Translations under genes and position numbers: made by a program | Part shown: positions 12,366 through 24,623 of the stretch, one piece after another | Layout: every line of letters starts with the position of its first letter | Numbering within the stretch: the first letter of the stretch is position 1 | The notes under the pieces: generated by a model | Databases searched by the model: none | What the model saw: only the letters and a program-made list of their open reading frames with translations | What the model was told of the DNA's origin: nothing | Source: Solen grandis | Taxonomy: Eukaryota > Mollusca > Bivalvia > Adapedonta > Solenidae | Assembly (NCBI GenBank): GCA_021229015.1 | Contig: CM037783.1 | Coordinates: 5,713,324-5,777,323, forward strand | Reading direction: 5' to 3' | DNA: 64,000 bases

Positions 12366-13873
12366 AACGTGCTCAAGGTGAGCTTTTCTGATCGCCTTTT
12401 GTCCGGCGTCCGTCGTCCGTGCGTCCGTCAACAATTGCTTCAAACATCTCCTCCTAAACGGCTTGGCCAATTTGAAAAATATTTCCTTGGATGAAGCTCT
12501 ACTAAAGTTGTATAAATGGTTCTGGTCCATTGCATAATTAGGTCACAGGAGCTAAAAATAGATTTTAAAAATGCAAACTTTGAAAATCTTCTTCTGCAAA
12601 ACTGCAAGGCCTAGAGCTTAGATATTTGGTATGTAGCATCATCTTATGGGCCACTACCAAGATTGTACAAATCATAGCCCTATGGTGATAAATGACCCCG
12701 CATCAGGGGTCACTTGTTTTACATAGAGTTATATTGGAAAATCTTAAAAAATCTTCTTCCATGAATGCAAAAGGCCTAGAGCTTAGATATTTGGTATGAA
12801 GCATCATCTTATGGGCCACTACCAAGATTGTACAAATCATAGCCCTATGGTGATAAATGACCCCGCATCAGGGGTCACTTGTTTTACATAGAGTTATATT
12901 GGACAATCTTAAAAAATCTTCTTCCATGAATGCAAAAGGCCTAGAGCTTAGATATTTGGTATGAAGCATCATCTTATGGGCCACTACCAAGATTGTACAA
13001 ATCATAGCCCTATGGTGATAAATGACCCCGCACCAGGGGTCACTTGTTTTACATAGAGTTAAATAGGAAAATCTTAAAAAATCTTCTTCCTATGAATCCA
13101 TAAGGCCTAGAGCTTAGATATTTGGTATGTAGCATCATCTTATGGGCCACTACCAAGATTGTACAAATCATAGCCCTATGGTGATAAATGACCCCGCACA
13201 AGGGTCACTTGTTTTACACTAGAGTTATATAGGAAAATCTTAAAAAATCTTCTTCATGAATCATAAGGCCTAGAGCTTAGATATTTGGTATGTAAGCATC
13301 ATCTTATGGGCCACTACCAAGATTGTACAAATCATAGCCCAATGGTGATAAATGACCCCACACAGGGGTCACTTGTTTTACATAGAGTTAATATAGGAAA
13401 ATCTTAAAAAATCTTCTTCTATGAATCCATAAGGCCTAGAGCTAGATTTTGGTATGTAGTACATCTTATGGTGCACTACCAAGATTGTACAAATCATGGC
13501 CCAATGGTGATAAATGACCCTCGCCCAGGTCTCCTAACTTGTTTTAATAGGTTGTAAATTAGGAATATCTTAAAAAATCTTCTTCTATGAATCAATAAGG
13601 CCTAGAGCTAAGATTTTTGGTATGTAGTAGCATCTAATGGTTCATTACAAAGATTTTCAAAGTCTTGGCCCTACGGTGATAAATGACCCTGCGCCCAAGT
13701 CTTCTCTGAAACCATATGGCCCATTGCTTAGATATTTGGTGTGTAGTATTGTCAGGGGTAAATTGTTTTAGATTAAGTTATATCAGAATCCTTGTCTGTT
13801 TAAAAACCTTGACATCAGTTGAAGCAATGGTACTCAGGTGAGCGATTCAGGGCCATCATGGCCCTCTTGTTTA
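12366..13873 (-). mobile_element. Pearl-like / Helentron-like element with ~165-bp core array, copy B
   Basis: Bounded by CGTGCTCAAGGTGAGC at the left and CTCAGGTGAGCGATTCAGGG then CCATCATGGCCCTCTTG at the right. A GTCCGTCGTCCGTGCGTCC microsatellite sits inside the left end. Inside are roughly six tandem units of about 165 bp (GGCCTAGAGCTTAGATATTT recurs at 165-bp steps), most homogeneous at 12.7-13.2 kb and decaying towards 13.7 kb. Confidence 0.8.
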
Positions 13874-15200
13874 TAATTATCATTGTATTTCAAAAGCCAC
13901 TCGTAATTTGTTCACATTTCAAATTTAAATAAAAATTCTTCACTAAATACTTGTTCTATATTATATGGACCATAAGTGCGACTTCAGGAATTCGGGGCTC
14001 CAAAGAGGGTACAATTTATAATTAACTCAGTAACAATGTGCAAAGTATAACAGAAAAGCATTAAATTAAAATAAAATTGTTGGTTTCCGTGGAATATCAT
14101 TTTAATTCTTTTCTTACAAGGAAGAAAATTTACATTTTCCTCCATACTCACACATTAAAAATGATTTTCCCCTGAAATCAACAATTACCCCTCAAAGGCT
14201 CTTTGTAATAAAGTAACACTACCTTCACTGAGACATGATGGGGAAAGAGATATTCAATGGGAAAAGTCGCACGCATGCGCAACCACCTCACTGAAAATTT
14301 AACTTTACTTTTTATCACAACTACAACAATGAGGTAAATGATCAAGGAAGGAAAAAGAAGACAGTGCCTGGTTGTAAATTTATTCAGTTCTCATCAGATC
14401 TTTAAACTCTGAATTGATTCAACAATAAGTACAGAATAATTTGAAGTGCAGGTAACAGCTACACCAGAGTTCAATTAGTTTAACAAATTTATGAAAACAA
14501 TCCATTTCTAAACTATACAATAAATAATTATTTGTATAATCAACAGCAAATGTGTGTGTAAATTCAAATTATACACCACTGTTTAAAATCTCAATTATGC
14601 ACGTGCTGTCCATGCGCATGCGCAATGAGAATTAACATTCCTTTACAAACTTTCATCTCAGATATAATTGTACAAATAACCGAACTAATCCTGTATCACG
14701 TTATTTTTTTCTGTTTTCTTTCCTTGGAGAAATTGCAGAATCAAGTTCATAATTCAAACAATTCCTTCCTAAATGAATCTACTAGAAATATAGCATTACT
14801 TAAAGTTGATTACTAAAACCAATCTGTTGAGTTTTGCCTTAAAATGTGTGCTGAAGTGTGTACGTAAAAATGAAGGTAAATTATTGTAAGTGATATGGGG
14901 AAATTGACATGAAAAACCTATTTCCATTTCTCAAAATTATTTTTTCACTCACTTTATCTATCCATTAATGAAACTATTTTGAACAATTTGTGGAAAGTGA
15001 ACAGAGGTGGTTGTTTTTTTTAACTTTTTTTTTATCTAACTTTTATGGGCTGTAGTCTCTCTGAATAGCAAATAGTTCAGTTTCTTTTAACTTTTACAGA
15101 TTAACAAAAAGAAACATACATAACCTTTCATAACAATGATAATAACTGAATCAATTTTGTCTTCATTTTCAAAAGATATACCAAATGGAATAAAAAAACA
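13874..15200. other. AT-rich intergenic DNA
   Basis: Nothing recognised. Confidence 0.5.
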
Positions 15201-16748
15201 AGAGGGCCAAGATGGCCCTAAAGACGCTCACCTGAGGACATTTGTGCTGACCAAGTTTGAGGAAGATTGAATCAAAATTGTGGCCTCCAGTGTGTAAACA
15301 AGGTTTTTCTAAGATTTGACCTACTGACCTACTTTTCAATCGCTTTTTAGGTCTGTTACATTAATGATCTTCGATAATTCGTTGAAATTTCTGAAGAGAA
15401 TCGTATACCTACCAAACTGAAACCGGAAATGGAGGGCTGAATAGTTTCCTAATTTTTCATTGGTTAATAATATTATAACCTAAAACGACCGAATGTGTTT
15501 TTATTACCAACAATACGATTATCTGTACTTTCATATCTTTCTTAAAGAAAACCTTTATTTAATATACAATTGACACAATATATTCTCTTAGTCTTTTTAT
15601 CATTTTATTTAATCGTAGATACTGATTTTAATATAAAACATATATCAAGTATGTAATTTAAAGTAAAAAGTGATTCAATCAAGGGCCAAATTTTAACCAT
15701 TATCTAGTCATAATCTCTCAAACTAGTAATATTGCAAAATATTTTTTTTATGATTGGTCTATAATTATGAATTATGTGGGTACGGACCACTAGACAATAT
15801 TTCACATCAAATCTATAGATTAAGCTCTAGGTCTTTTCCTATGTAACTCTATGTGAAACAAGTGACCACTGGTGCGGGGTCATTTATCACCGTAAGGCTA
15901 TGATTTGAACAATCTTGGTAATGAACCATTAGATGATGCTACATACCAAATATCTAAGCTCTGGGCCTTATGGATTTACAGAAGAAGATTTTTTAAGATT
16001 TTCCTATATAACTCTATGTAAAACAAGTGACCCCTGGTGCGGGGGCATTTATCACCATAGGGCTATGATTTGAACAATCTTGGTAATGAACCATTAGATG
16101 ATGCTACATACCAAATATCTAAGCTCTGGGCCTTATGGATTTACAGAAGAAGATTTTTTAAGATTTTCCTATATAACTCTATGTAAAACAAGTGACCCCT
16201 GGTGCGGGGGCATTTATCACCATAGGGCTATGATTTGAACAATCTTGGTAATGAACCATTAGATGATGCTACATACCAAATATCTAAGCTCTGGGCCTTA
16301 TGGATTTACAGAAGAAGATTTTTTAAGATTTTCCTATGCAACTCTATGTAAAACAAGTGACCCCTGGTGCGGGGGCATTTATCACCATAGGGCTATGATT
16401 TGCACAATCTTGGTAATGGCCCATAAGATGATGCTACATACCAAATATCTAAGCTCTAGGCCTTGCAGTTTTGCAGAAGAAGATTTTCAAAGTTTGAGTT
16501 TTTAAAATCTATTTTTAGCTCCTGTGACCTACTTTTTCAACCAATCTGAATAATTTGTACAACTTTGATAGAGGGCATCATAAGGATGATTCCTGTGAAG
16601 TTTGGTCAAAATCCCTTCAGCGGTTCAGGAGGAGATGTTCTTTAAAGCAAATTGTTGACGACGGACGGACGCACGCACGCACGCACGGACGACGGACAAA
16701 AGGTGATTACAATAGCTCACCTTGAGCACTTCGTGCTCAGGTCAGCTA
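15201..16748 (+). mobile_element. Pearl-like / Helentron-like element, copy C
   Basis: Starts CAAGAGGGCCAAGATGGCCC with GCTCACCTGAG just inside. Core units of about 170 bp run at 15840-16480 (CTGGTGCGGGGGCATTTATC repeats). An ACGG/ACGC microsatellite lies at 16660-16695, and the hairpin end with GCTCAGGTCAGC follows. The part 15340-15830 is not like the core and may be an insertion. Confidence 0.8.
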
Positions 16749-17764
16749 ACAAGAAATAATTAATCTACATGTTTTATATCAAATACACAATTTAATAATA
16801 GCATTGCAATATATGCTTTACATACTTATCAGGTCTTTGAATTGTTTGGGTGGTTGTATTGCAAAAAGAAAATAAATAATAACAAATATAAAAATAATGC
16901 CTGACAATCTGTGAAAGTCCTCACTCTTAACTTTTCCATCTAATTTTCAGAATTCCATTTTTTTTTCTTCTAAAATTTCATTATCAACTTTCTATAACAC
17001 TCCCTGTCCTGTGAGTTCTCTTACAGTAATTCAGTTGTGATTTGAATCAAGCCTGGAAAGAGCCAAACTGATCCAATTATGTAATCTAGGACAAAGTTGC
17101 TTAATATTCTCCCTTGAAATCCTAGAAAAATCATTTAATCATCTGGCAAATTTTCAATGACTTCTTTCATTGCCTCTCTTTAAAATTAACTATTTGAATG
17201 AAGACATTTTTCTTGTAAATTTGAAAAAAATAATTCATCAATCCAAACAAAAATAATCATAACAAATTGTAAAAAAAAAAAATATCGTTTTTCATGTTAT
17301 TTTCTAATACAGAATTTAGCATTCATCACAGAAAACATCAAAATCAATTATGACTCATTACTATTCTTTAGACATTAATTTCGCCAACTTATAGACTTCA
17401 ATAGTCTTACATCAGACAGAAAACTTATCTAATTTTAATACTTCTATTCAAGGGAGCACATTTTTATACACGGACTATCAAATACATCTATATTCTCACA
17501 CTATCAAGTTTAACACAATTTTACACAAAAAGATTATTAGAATCAAACAGAGTTAATCTTAACCCGACAACAAACTACGGGTAAACTCATCCTAGAGACT
17601 TACCATCTCAGACCAGGGCACTAAACAAATTAAGTTTGGATACTGAACTAAGATAAACTCTTGTAATAACTTCTATCACTGGTAATATACTTACTCCATA
17701 CACAGCTCATGTAAGTCAAGTGTATTTTACTGCGATAAATTTCTGCTTTTTTTTCATTTTGGAC

Positions 17765-17915
17765 TGTTCCATTAGTTGTTCATGGGGCACTTGCTGAAAT
17801 TTTGACTGAAAAGCAAACAGAGCAGACCCTGATCAGTCTGCACAGATGTGCAGGCTAATCTTTGTCTGCACTGCTTGAATAGACAGTCACAAGTGCCCAC
17901 AGCTTTGTTAGGGAT
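17765..17915 (+). repeat. Dispersed repeat fragment (CTGATCAGTCTGCACAGATG type)
   Basis: Inverted halves CTGATCAGTCTGCACAGATG and GCAGGCTAATCTTTGTCTGC. Weaker relatives at 18780-18925, 33140-33245 and 35370-35500 share the tract from a lost TTAA-type MITE relative. Confidence 0.45.
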
Positions 17916-18299
17916 AAAACTGTTTACCATATATTATCACATTATTTTCATTAAATTATTTGCTATCAGAGAAATGAAATATGTTTTGAGATATTCTTTA
18001 AAACTTCTAGTGTAATACCAATAAACACATACTCCTAGATTTCAATTTGAATGCATAACCAACCAATCATAAATACCAGAAGTATATACCCAGTTATCAC
18101 TGAAATAAACAAACTTGCTTATAAAACAGGAAATAAGTATTTAACTTTTTATTCAAATATTATAGATTATTTTGAAGGAAAATATCCTGATACAACTATT
18201 TAAAACATCGAGTTTGATAACAAATGTGAAAATCCTTAACTAAGTGTATAAAATCAAAAACCTAAACTAAGAGATAAGCTACTTGGTGAAATAATGTAT

Positions 18300-18531
18300 A
18301 TTCTCGGCGCAAATTGTTGGAAGTGCTCGCCAGAACGAGAGTTCAATATAATGCGATAAGAAACTATGATAAATAGTATTTAATACGTCTGAAGGGAATA
18401 TAATGATGCATTTGGTAATATATTTAGTATAAATGTTACAGGGCCAGAAAAATGTGCAGCCTGGCTGGGACTCGAACCAAGGGCCTTTCTCTTACAGGGC
18501 GAAAACTCTACCAACTAAGCTAACCAGCTGC
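18300..18531 (-). mobile_element. tRNA-derived sequence, probable second SINE family
   Basis: At 18531-18456 the minus strand reads like a tRNA, with A box TTAGCTTAGTTGGTAGAG, B box GGTTCGAGTCC, and pairable ends (CAGCTGG with CCAGGCTG). The anticodon arm is degenerate, so a SINE head or tRNA pseudogene is more likely than a working tRNA. The body boundary at 18300 is a guess. Confidence 0.5.
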
Positions 18532-20051
18532 ATACTCACTAAAATGGATAAAAGTAGCCAGACGTTGTCAATCATTTACACAACTTTGAGCAGTAGTGAC
18601 TTAAGTACTTTATTTGAAAGTACAAGCGCACCGGTTTTTTCTTACAATATTGGGGTTGGACCGAGAGCAGACGAGATTTCCTTCACAGGCTTATTTTAGT
18701 AGCAAATTTGTTGGTTTAGGTCTTTGATATAATCAATGAAATCATAAATAATAACATGGTCTTCACTTCTAACCCTTGACCTCATACAGACTCATTTTAT
18801 TTTACCCACTGGCATCAAACAAAGATCAGACAAGTCCTTGAAGGAGCTGCCTGATCAGGGTCACCTCTGCTTTCTCATGTATGAGTGTAGCTTGTAGCTC
18901 AAAGCCTGCTTTGCAAAGTAAAATTCAATGTCTCACATACGATTTAAGGTTAAGTGAATTATCATAAATTCATACAATTATACAAGAGTATCTATGAGAT
19001 GAAGAGTTCATTATGATTTAAACAGGACAAAATAAAGAAATAAAGCTCCCCACCCACAAACGATATACACCGACTACAGTAACACCTGATTATTATAGGT
19101 ACAGATAATAACCATCTCGAACCCCGCCCACAAGTCCCTGTAAGAATGCCATCGCCTTAATTCCAATAAAAAAATGATGCTTTTTCTCATTTCCAGTATT
19201 AAAAAACTATTTCTAAGATTTTAATAAAATCTGAATTAAGTCTTGCACAATATAATATGAAATACGAATACTACTTTGTATAAGCAAAACATTATCACAA
19301 GAGTTTGAAAATACAAGGAAATGGTCAAGTATTATATGGAAGCTTTTCTGATAGTACTTTGAAAATAAAAATCTTTCATTTAACTGGAAAATTCCTGGAA
19401 TGAACAGTCAAATATGGGAATTCTTCATGATTTAAAAGGATTTAGAAATGTAACGTGTCACAATATTTGACCCACAGGGCACCTGTTAAAAGGCCTAACT
19501 TAGAACATATATCTATTATACTTATGAAGGGCCAAAATGAACTAGAGTTTTATGGACTTAAGGTCATGACAAGTTACATACCATTTATGTAGGACATTAA
19601 AATAGCTTGCAGGAAATCAACTACTCTCTCTCTCCTTTGGGGAGTCAGAGTCAAGTTGATAGCAATTATGATTTGATTAACAACAGGCAGAAATATCACA
19701 GGTTAAAATATCTCTAATAGAGATTTAACAGAAATGTGCCATTGTTCACCTCATGTGCTCCACGTTTTGGCTAAGTCAGCCACTGAATGTACAGGCTACT
19801 TAACTGTTATGATATTTTTTGCATCATTACCTTGAGGCAAAAAGCAAACAAGTGTATTATCAGTTAACATTGGTAAACCTAAGCAGATTGAAGAACTCAT
19901 TCTGACTGATGATGGTTTAACATTTATTTCATACTGGTCAAACAAGAAGTCAAAAATGTAAGAGTCTCTATGGGATAAAAGATCAAAGACAAAACTGATC
20001 TGACTAGCTTGTCGAGGTTGTCTTGAAAGTTGATTGAGAAAAATAATACAG

Positions 20052-20290
20052 TATAACCTTGTTAATCTAGACACCAATGTTTCAAAACCAAAGTGACTGG
20101 ATTATGAAACAACTGGATTAATGAAACATGTCACATATGGTGAAGTCTTATTAATCCAGACACTTCTGTTCCTAGCCCCAAAGTGACTGAATTGTGAAAC
20201 AGCTAGATAAATGAAACATGTCACATAAAATGAAGCCAGCTATTCTGTTCCCAAGTTGAACTGAATGGATTTTAAAACAGTTGGGATTAT
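20052..20290 (+). repeat. Tandem ~95-bp repeat, about 2.5 units
   Basis: TTAATCTAGACACC/TTAATCCAGACACT, AAAGTGACTG and ATGAAACATGTCACAT recur in order. Confidence 0.75.
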
Positions 20291-21720
20291 GAAGTAGTAT
20301 ACATATGTATACCCACTGTGTGTACATTGACACTGATGATGTAATCTGTTCCCAAATAGTGCAAAACAAACAGCAACAAACTCTGGACAGACCTGAGTCA
20401 AATATACAAGGTCCAGCATAAATTGTTGACCCTAAACTGATTATATGTACAGTGTGCAAGATTTTTCAGTCTGTCTGCCCCTTACAGCCTCTGTTTAGAC
20501 ACAAATAAAGGATCATTTTCTTTCAGTTTTGCTAGCCCAAAAAGTAAAATATCAATTTTTGGTTTAAAAAAAAAAAGGCAACAAAAAATGCATTTGCATC
20601 TCTGTCTTTGATTTTGTGCATGAAAAATAGTAAGGGGCAGATAAATTGTAAAATTTCTCCGCATAATATTAATTAATTTTTCTCAAAGGTAAAAGTGCTT
20701 CCAATAAAACAGTTTGTGAAGATGAAAAAAAAAAACACACACACACAAAAGTTGACCCTCATATTGTTAAGATATAAAAGTGCAAAAAATGGTTTAATAT
20801 CTATGTTTTTCAGAAATTTAGCATTATTTTATGTCTTATCAGGTAACTAGCAACATTATTAAAGAAAGATATATTAACTAAGAAAAACAGATAAAGCATT
20901 TCAAGTATATTTTCTATCAATAAGAATTCAAGCATTTTAATTATACATAAATAAAAAAAAAATGTGTTTTATAAATCATATACATCATAATAGAGAAAAA
21001 AATCAATAAACATGTATGTTGATTGAATTAAAAATCAAGATGTCCATATTTATTTATTATTTCAAGCAGATTAATAAAACTATCATCAGTAATATCTATT
21101 TGTGTATTCAACATAATTATAACCAAAGAAATTTTTTCTAATAAGCCTTAATTGATTAGTAAATATAATTAAATCATTTATTATTGTTACTTCTCTAAAA
21201 TACATAGGGTCAGTGTAAAGATCACACTGAAACGTCTATACATATCTGTTAAAACTCAGCTGTATATGTTTAAACTGTAATATCAAATGGAATTAAGAAA
21301 ACTCTTTGATGTTTGAATAATAATAATGAGAAGAAGAAATTACAAACATCATAACAAATCTATACAAGAAATCTACAATGCAATATTCCAAAGTCAGGAT
21401 AGAAATATCCATGTTGCCAAAAAACATCATATGAGGGTTTATATTGGGAAAAAGTAATATTAAACTTTTCCAAGAACAATACCAAATCTGTTCCAGACAA
21501 AATCTTTGAAGAGATATTTTCATATTTGCATAAAATTTGAGTAGAATGTCTTACAAATTAAACAAGCTTACAATATATGGTTCTAAAACCATGCATTAAA
21601 AAGTTACAAACCTGGATTTTGAACAGTGTTTCTAAATCTGTGAATCAATTTTCTGGCATTGACCTTGAAGGTCAAGGTAATTACAATCTCTGTGTGCATA
21701 GCCAAAGGGGAACTATCATT

Positions 21721-22463
21721 TACCGTATACACCGGCAGATTAGGCAACACTTTTTTCCCAGATAATTCAAGTTTATAGAGGGGGTGCGCCTTATATGATA
21801 ATATACAGCTTTTCAGGTTTCTTTTTTCAATCACCGAGAAGTGAAAATTACCGGTATACGATCTCAGAAAATGGATATACTGAAAGCCAATGAATACGAT
21901 AATATGCCACAAAGTCTATGCAAAACCATGATAAACAATACCAGATTATTGCTTTTGTTCTTATTAGTTATCCTACAGGTATATTTCATGATAAAATGAT
22001 CGTGAGAAACTGAAACAACTTGATGGAAGCCATTTTCAATATAAACAAATAAGTTTATTTTACGGGACCTCATGATGTATAGGAGAAACTTGACAGGTGG
22101 CAATTGTTACGTAATGTTTGTTAGTTGGGAGAATTTTGACAGGTGACAATGGTCCCCAGTGTTAGAATGCGGGGACACGGTTGAGTAATGTCATGTTATG
22201 AAAATGTGTCACCTTTATCCTACCCGTTGTTAATGTAACGGTCTAACGGTAATCTTATGCCATGTGTAAATAAAACGGTTCACCGTATGATTAGCCAGGT
22301 GACGTACGGATAGCTTTCGGTCTGTCGAAATGTACGACGGCGCAAATTTCAAAACAAGATTTCACCGCATACGATACGTGATTTTTTTTTTTCAAATAAG
22401 TTACCTTGAAAGTTAGGATGCGCCTTATACGTAGCTGCGCCTAATCTGACCGTGTATACGGTA
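21721..22463. mobile_element. TA-flanked DNA transposon remnant (743 bp)
   Basis: TACCGTATACACCGGCAGAT at the left and CTGACCGTGTATACGGTA at the right are terminal inverted repeats with TA at both ends. GCGCCTTATA-type motifs lie in subterminal position at both sides. A Tc1/mariner or pogo type is inferred from the TA target. No transposase ORF found. Confidence 0.7.
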
Positions 22464-23043
22464 AGAGCAATTAAGTAAAAATTTCTGATTTAGTGCAGTG
22501 TTACGTTAATATTTAAAATTTGAACTGGAATTCCAGGAACGTGAATCTACATTTATATCAGAAAAAATCCTGCTATCAGCTGAAGTGAACTGTTACATGT
22601 ACAAAACTTGTCTCCTTTTTTCAGTAAATAAAATTTATGAAAATCGCACAATCATGTTTGATCTCCGATCCCACAAAGTAATTAGGATTACATTTTTCAA
22701 TACAACAGTAAAATGCAGGTCAAGGTCACACATTTCCTCAGAAGATCTCAACACTGGACAAAAGTCAACAAATAGAGACCAACTGACAAGTAAATCACAA
22801 AAATCTTCTACTTTACCAGTGCCAAACTTACAATCCGCAAAAATTCTATCCTTAAAATTATCTTAAATATGAAGTTTCAAAATTGTGAATTCAAAAGGGC
22901 ATCACCTTTGCACCCTAAGTAGGTAAAATTCTTTCTGCATGCATTTGTTTTACAAGCGACCAGTAAAATTGAAGGTATCCCTGATTCTCTTCAAAAAAAA
23001 TCTTCTCTCTGTATGCAGTGTCCTACATTTGGCTGGCTCCCAG
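22464..23043 (-). other. Probable AdipoR 3' UTR and flank
   Basis: Lies immediately 3' of the AdipoR stop codon. No decisive AATAAA within 200 bp; the transcript end cannot be set from sequence alone. Confidence 0.4.
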
Positions 23044-23169
23044 TTAGAACACTTTCTCTTCCAGACAATCTCCAAACGTGAGACGATAATTTGCAATCTC
23101 TGTGATGCCGTGGTAGTGGACAAATGCTGCCGCCAACACAAACATGTGGAATATCTGGTGACTCTGGAA
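23044..23169 (-). CDS. AdipoR: AdipoR exon 6, terminal coding exon (residues 356-396)
   Basis: Starts FQSHQIFHMF and contains zinc ligands His359 and His363, the last membrane helix, and a short extracellular tail ending CLEEKVF before a TAA stop at 23046-23044. The acceptor is a pyrimidine-rich TTTGTCTAG at 23170-23171. I found no clearly best poly(A) signal; the 3' UTR probably extends into 22.5-23.0 kb. Confidence 0.95.
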   Translation of the reverse strand, partial: FQSHQIFHMFVLAAAFVHYHGITEIANYRLTFGDCLEEKVF

Positions 23170-24580
23170 CTAGACAAAGAAAAGACAGAGTTGAGTCATG
23201 CTGTCAATGAGAGCTAGATATATCTAAGGCCATCAATTAAGCTGATAAAGGTATCTATCTACACTACTAAATCTGATTATCATACATAATTCCTAAAAGA
23301 AGTTATGTGAAACGAAAAATCTATTTTTAGTAACAAGGATCTTGACCTTGACTCTATCATCCAGAAAATCAATCCCAATCTTCCTCTTCCAATAAGTTTC
23401 TACCTACCAAGTATGAAAACTGTATGTTTATTCTAACAGGAGATATTCAACCGAAACAAAATGTTTGGTGCCCAGCCAACCACTCAACAGCTTACCCCAT
23501 TCGAATAACCAGGATTTTGGATGAAAACCTGGTTAACCCTTTCCCTCATATAGACTCATTTTGACGCACTCAATAGGTATCACATAAAGCCTGATCTGCA
23601 GAAAACCACATTTAAACCTTACCAAATTTAATTACAAAATCCTCATTTCCAGACCACTGAGGAGCAGCGAACAGCATAAAACCTGATCAGCCTGCAAGTT
23701 ACTCGCAGGCTGATCTGGTTTTATGCTGTTCGCATAGGTCTTTTCATGGTTTCCTCTACAGACTCATATTTGGCAAACAGAGAAGAACCAGATCAAACCA
23801 GGTTCTCCCCAGTTTGCTCATACAATACTGTGGCTTCTATTCTACACAGTCAGTCTGATTTGCAAAGAAAAAAATCATTGTTTCATTTTGTAAGTAAGTA
23901 TTCATGAAGTCATGAATTAGTACATGAATTTTCATGAGGTAATAGGTTAAACTAAAGTTTGAATGCTATAAATGACAAGTGCAGTGTGATCAGGGAATAC
24001 ACTGTGTAGATTCATTATATAGATTAATGACAGTCATGGCCACTTAGTAAGTACGGACCAACAAAAATAAAGATGAAAAACATGATCTACAAGACACTAA
24101 AACCCTGTGTGTGTTAATGAAATGAGATGTCTACAGTTCATAAATATTCCAGACAGATACCATACTATGTATCACGCCCTTGCATAATGATTAAATTGAA
24201 AAATAAAATTATATGACAGAGTATTTGTACTGCTTTTATTTACATATCATACCAGGATATAGAAACAATAAAAATATCTGAAAATATATTGGAGCCACTG
24301 GCACTAAATCTGGCTCCAACTTCTATAGTTTGGCTCTAATTTTTCTCATTTGGCAAATGTGTTGGTGCAAACTTGTTTACAGCCAGTGTGAGCCCTGAAT
24401 AATCTGAATACAGTCAAACCTGTAAGCAAATGCCTCTCAAGGAAAACTAAAAAAAAAAACTGGTCTTTATCTGGAGAAGGCTGTTATTTAGAGGTTAAAT
24501 TCTTTTTAAATTCAGTGTTGGGATTGAGTCACTGGCCTTTGTACACAGGTTGGCTGTTATTCAGAGGTAACCTCTGACAC

Positions 24581-24623
<43 letters not shown>

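Larger units (their letters stand above)
16749..21720. other. AT-rich intergenic DNA downstream of AdipoR
   Basis: Holds the tRNA-like piece at 18.3-18.5 kb, the dispersed fragments noted and the 95-bp tandem repeat. Longer frames at 19796-20459 and 21293-21523 (minus) look like chance in low-complexity DNA. Confidence 0.5.

Noticed and set aside
16263..16505. Repeated peptide MMLHTKYLSS
   Set aside because: Translation of the core array of pearl-like copy C.
18456..18531. Functional tRNA gene
   Set aside because: The anticodon arm does not fold cleanly and one T-stem pair is mismatched; a SINE head is the better reading.
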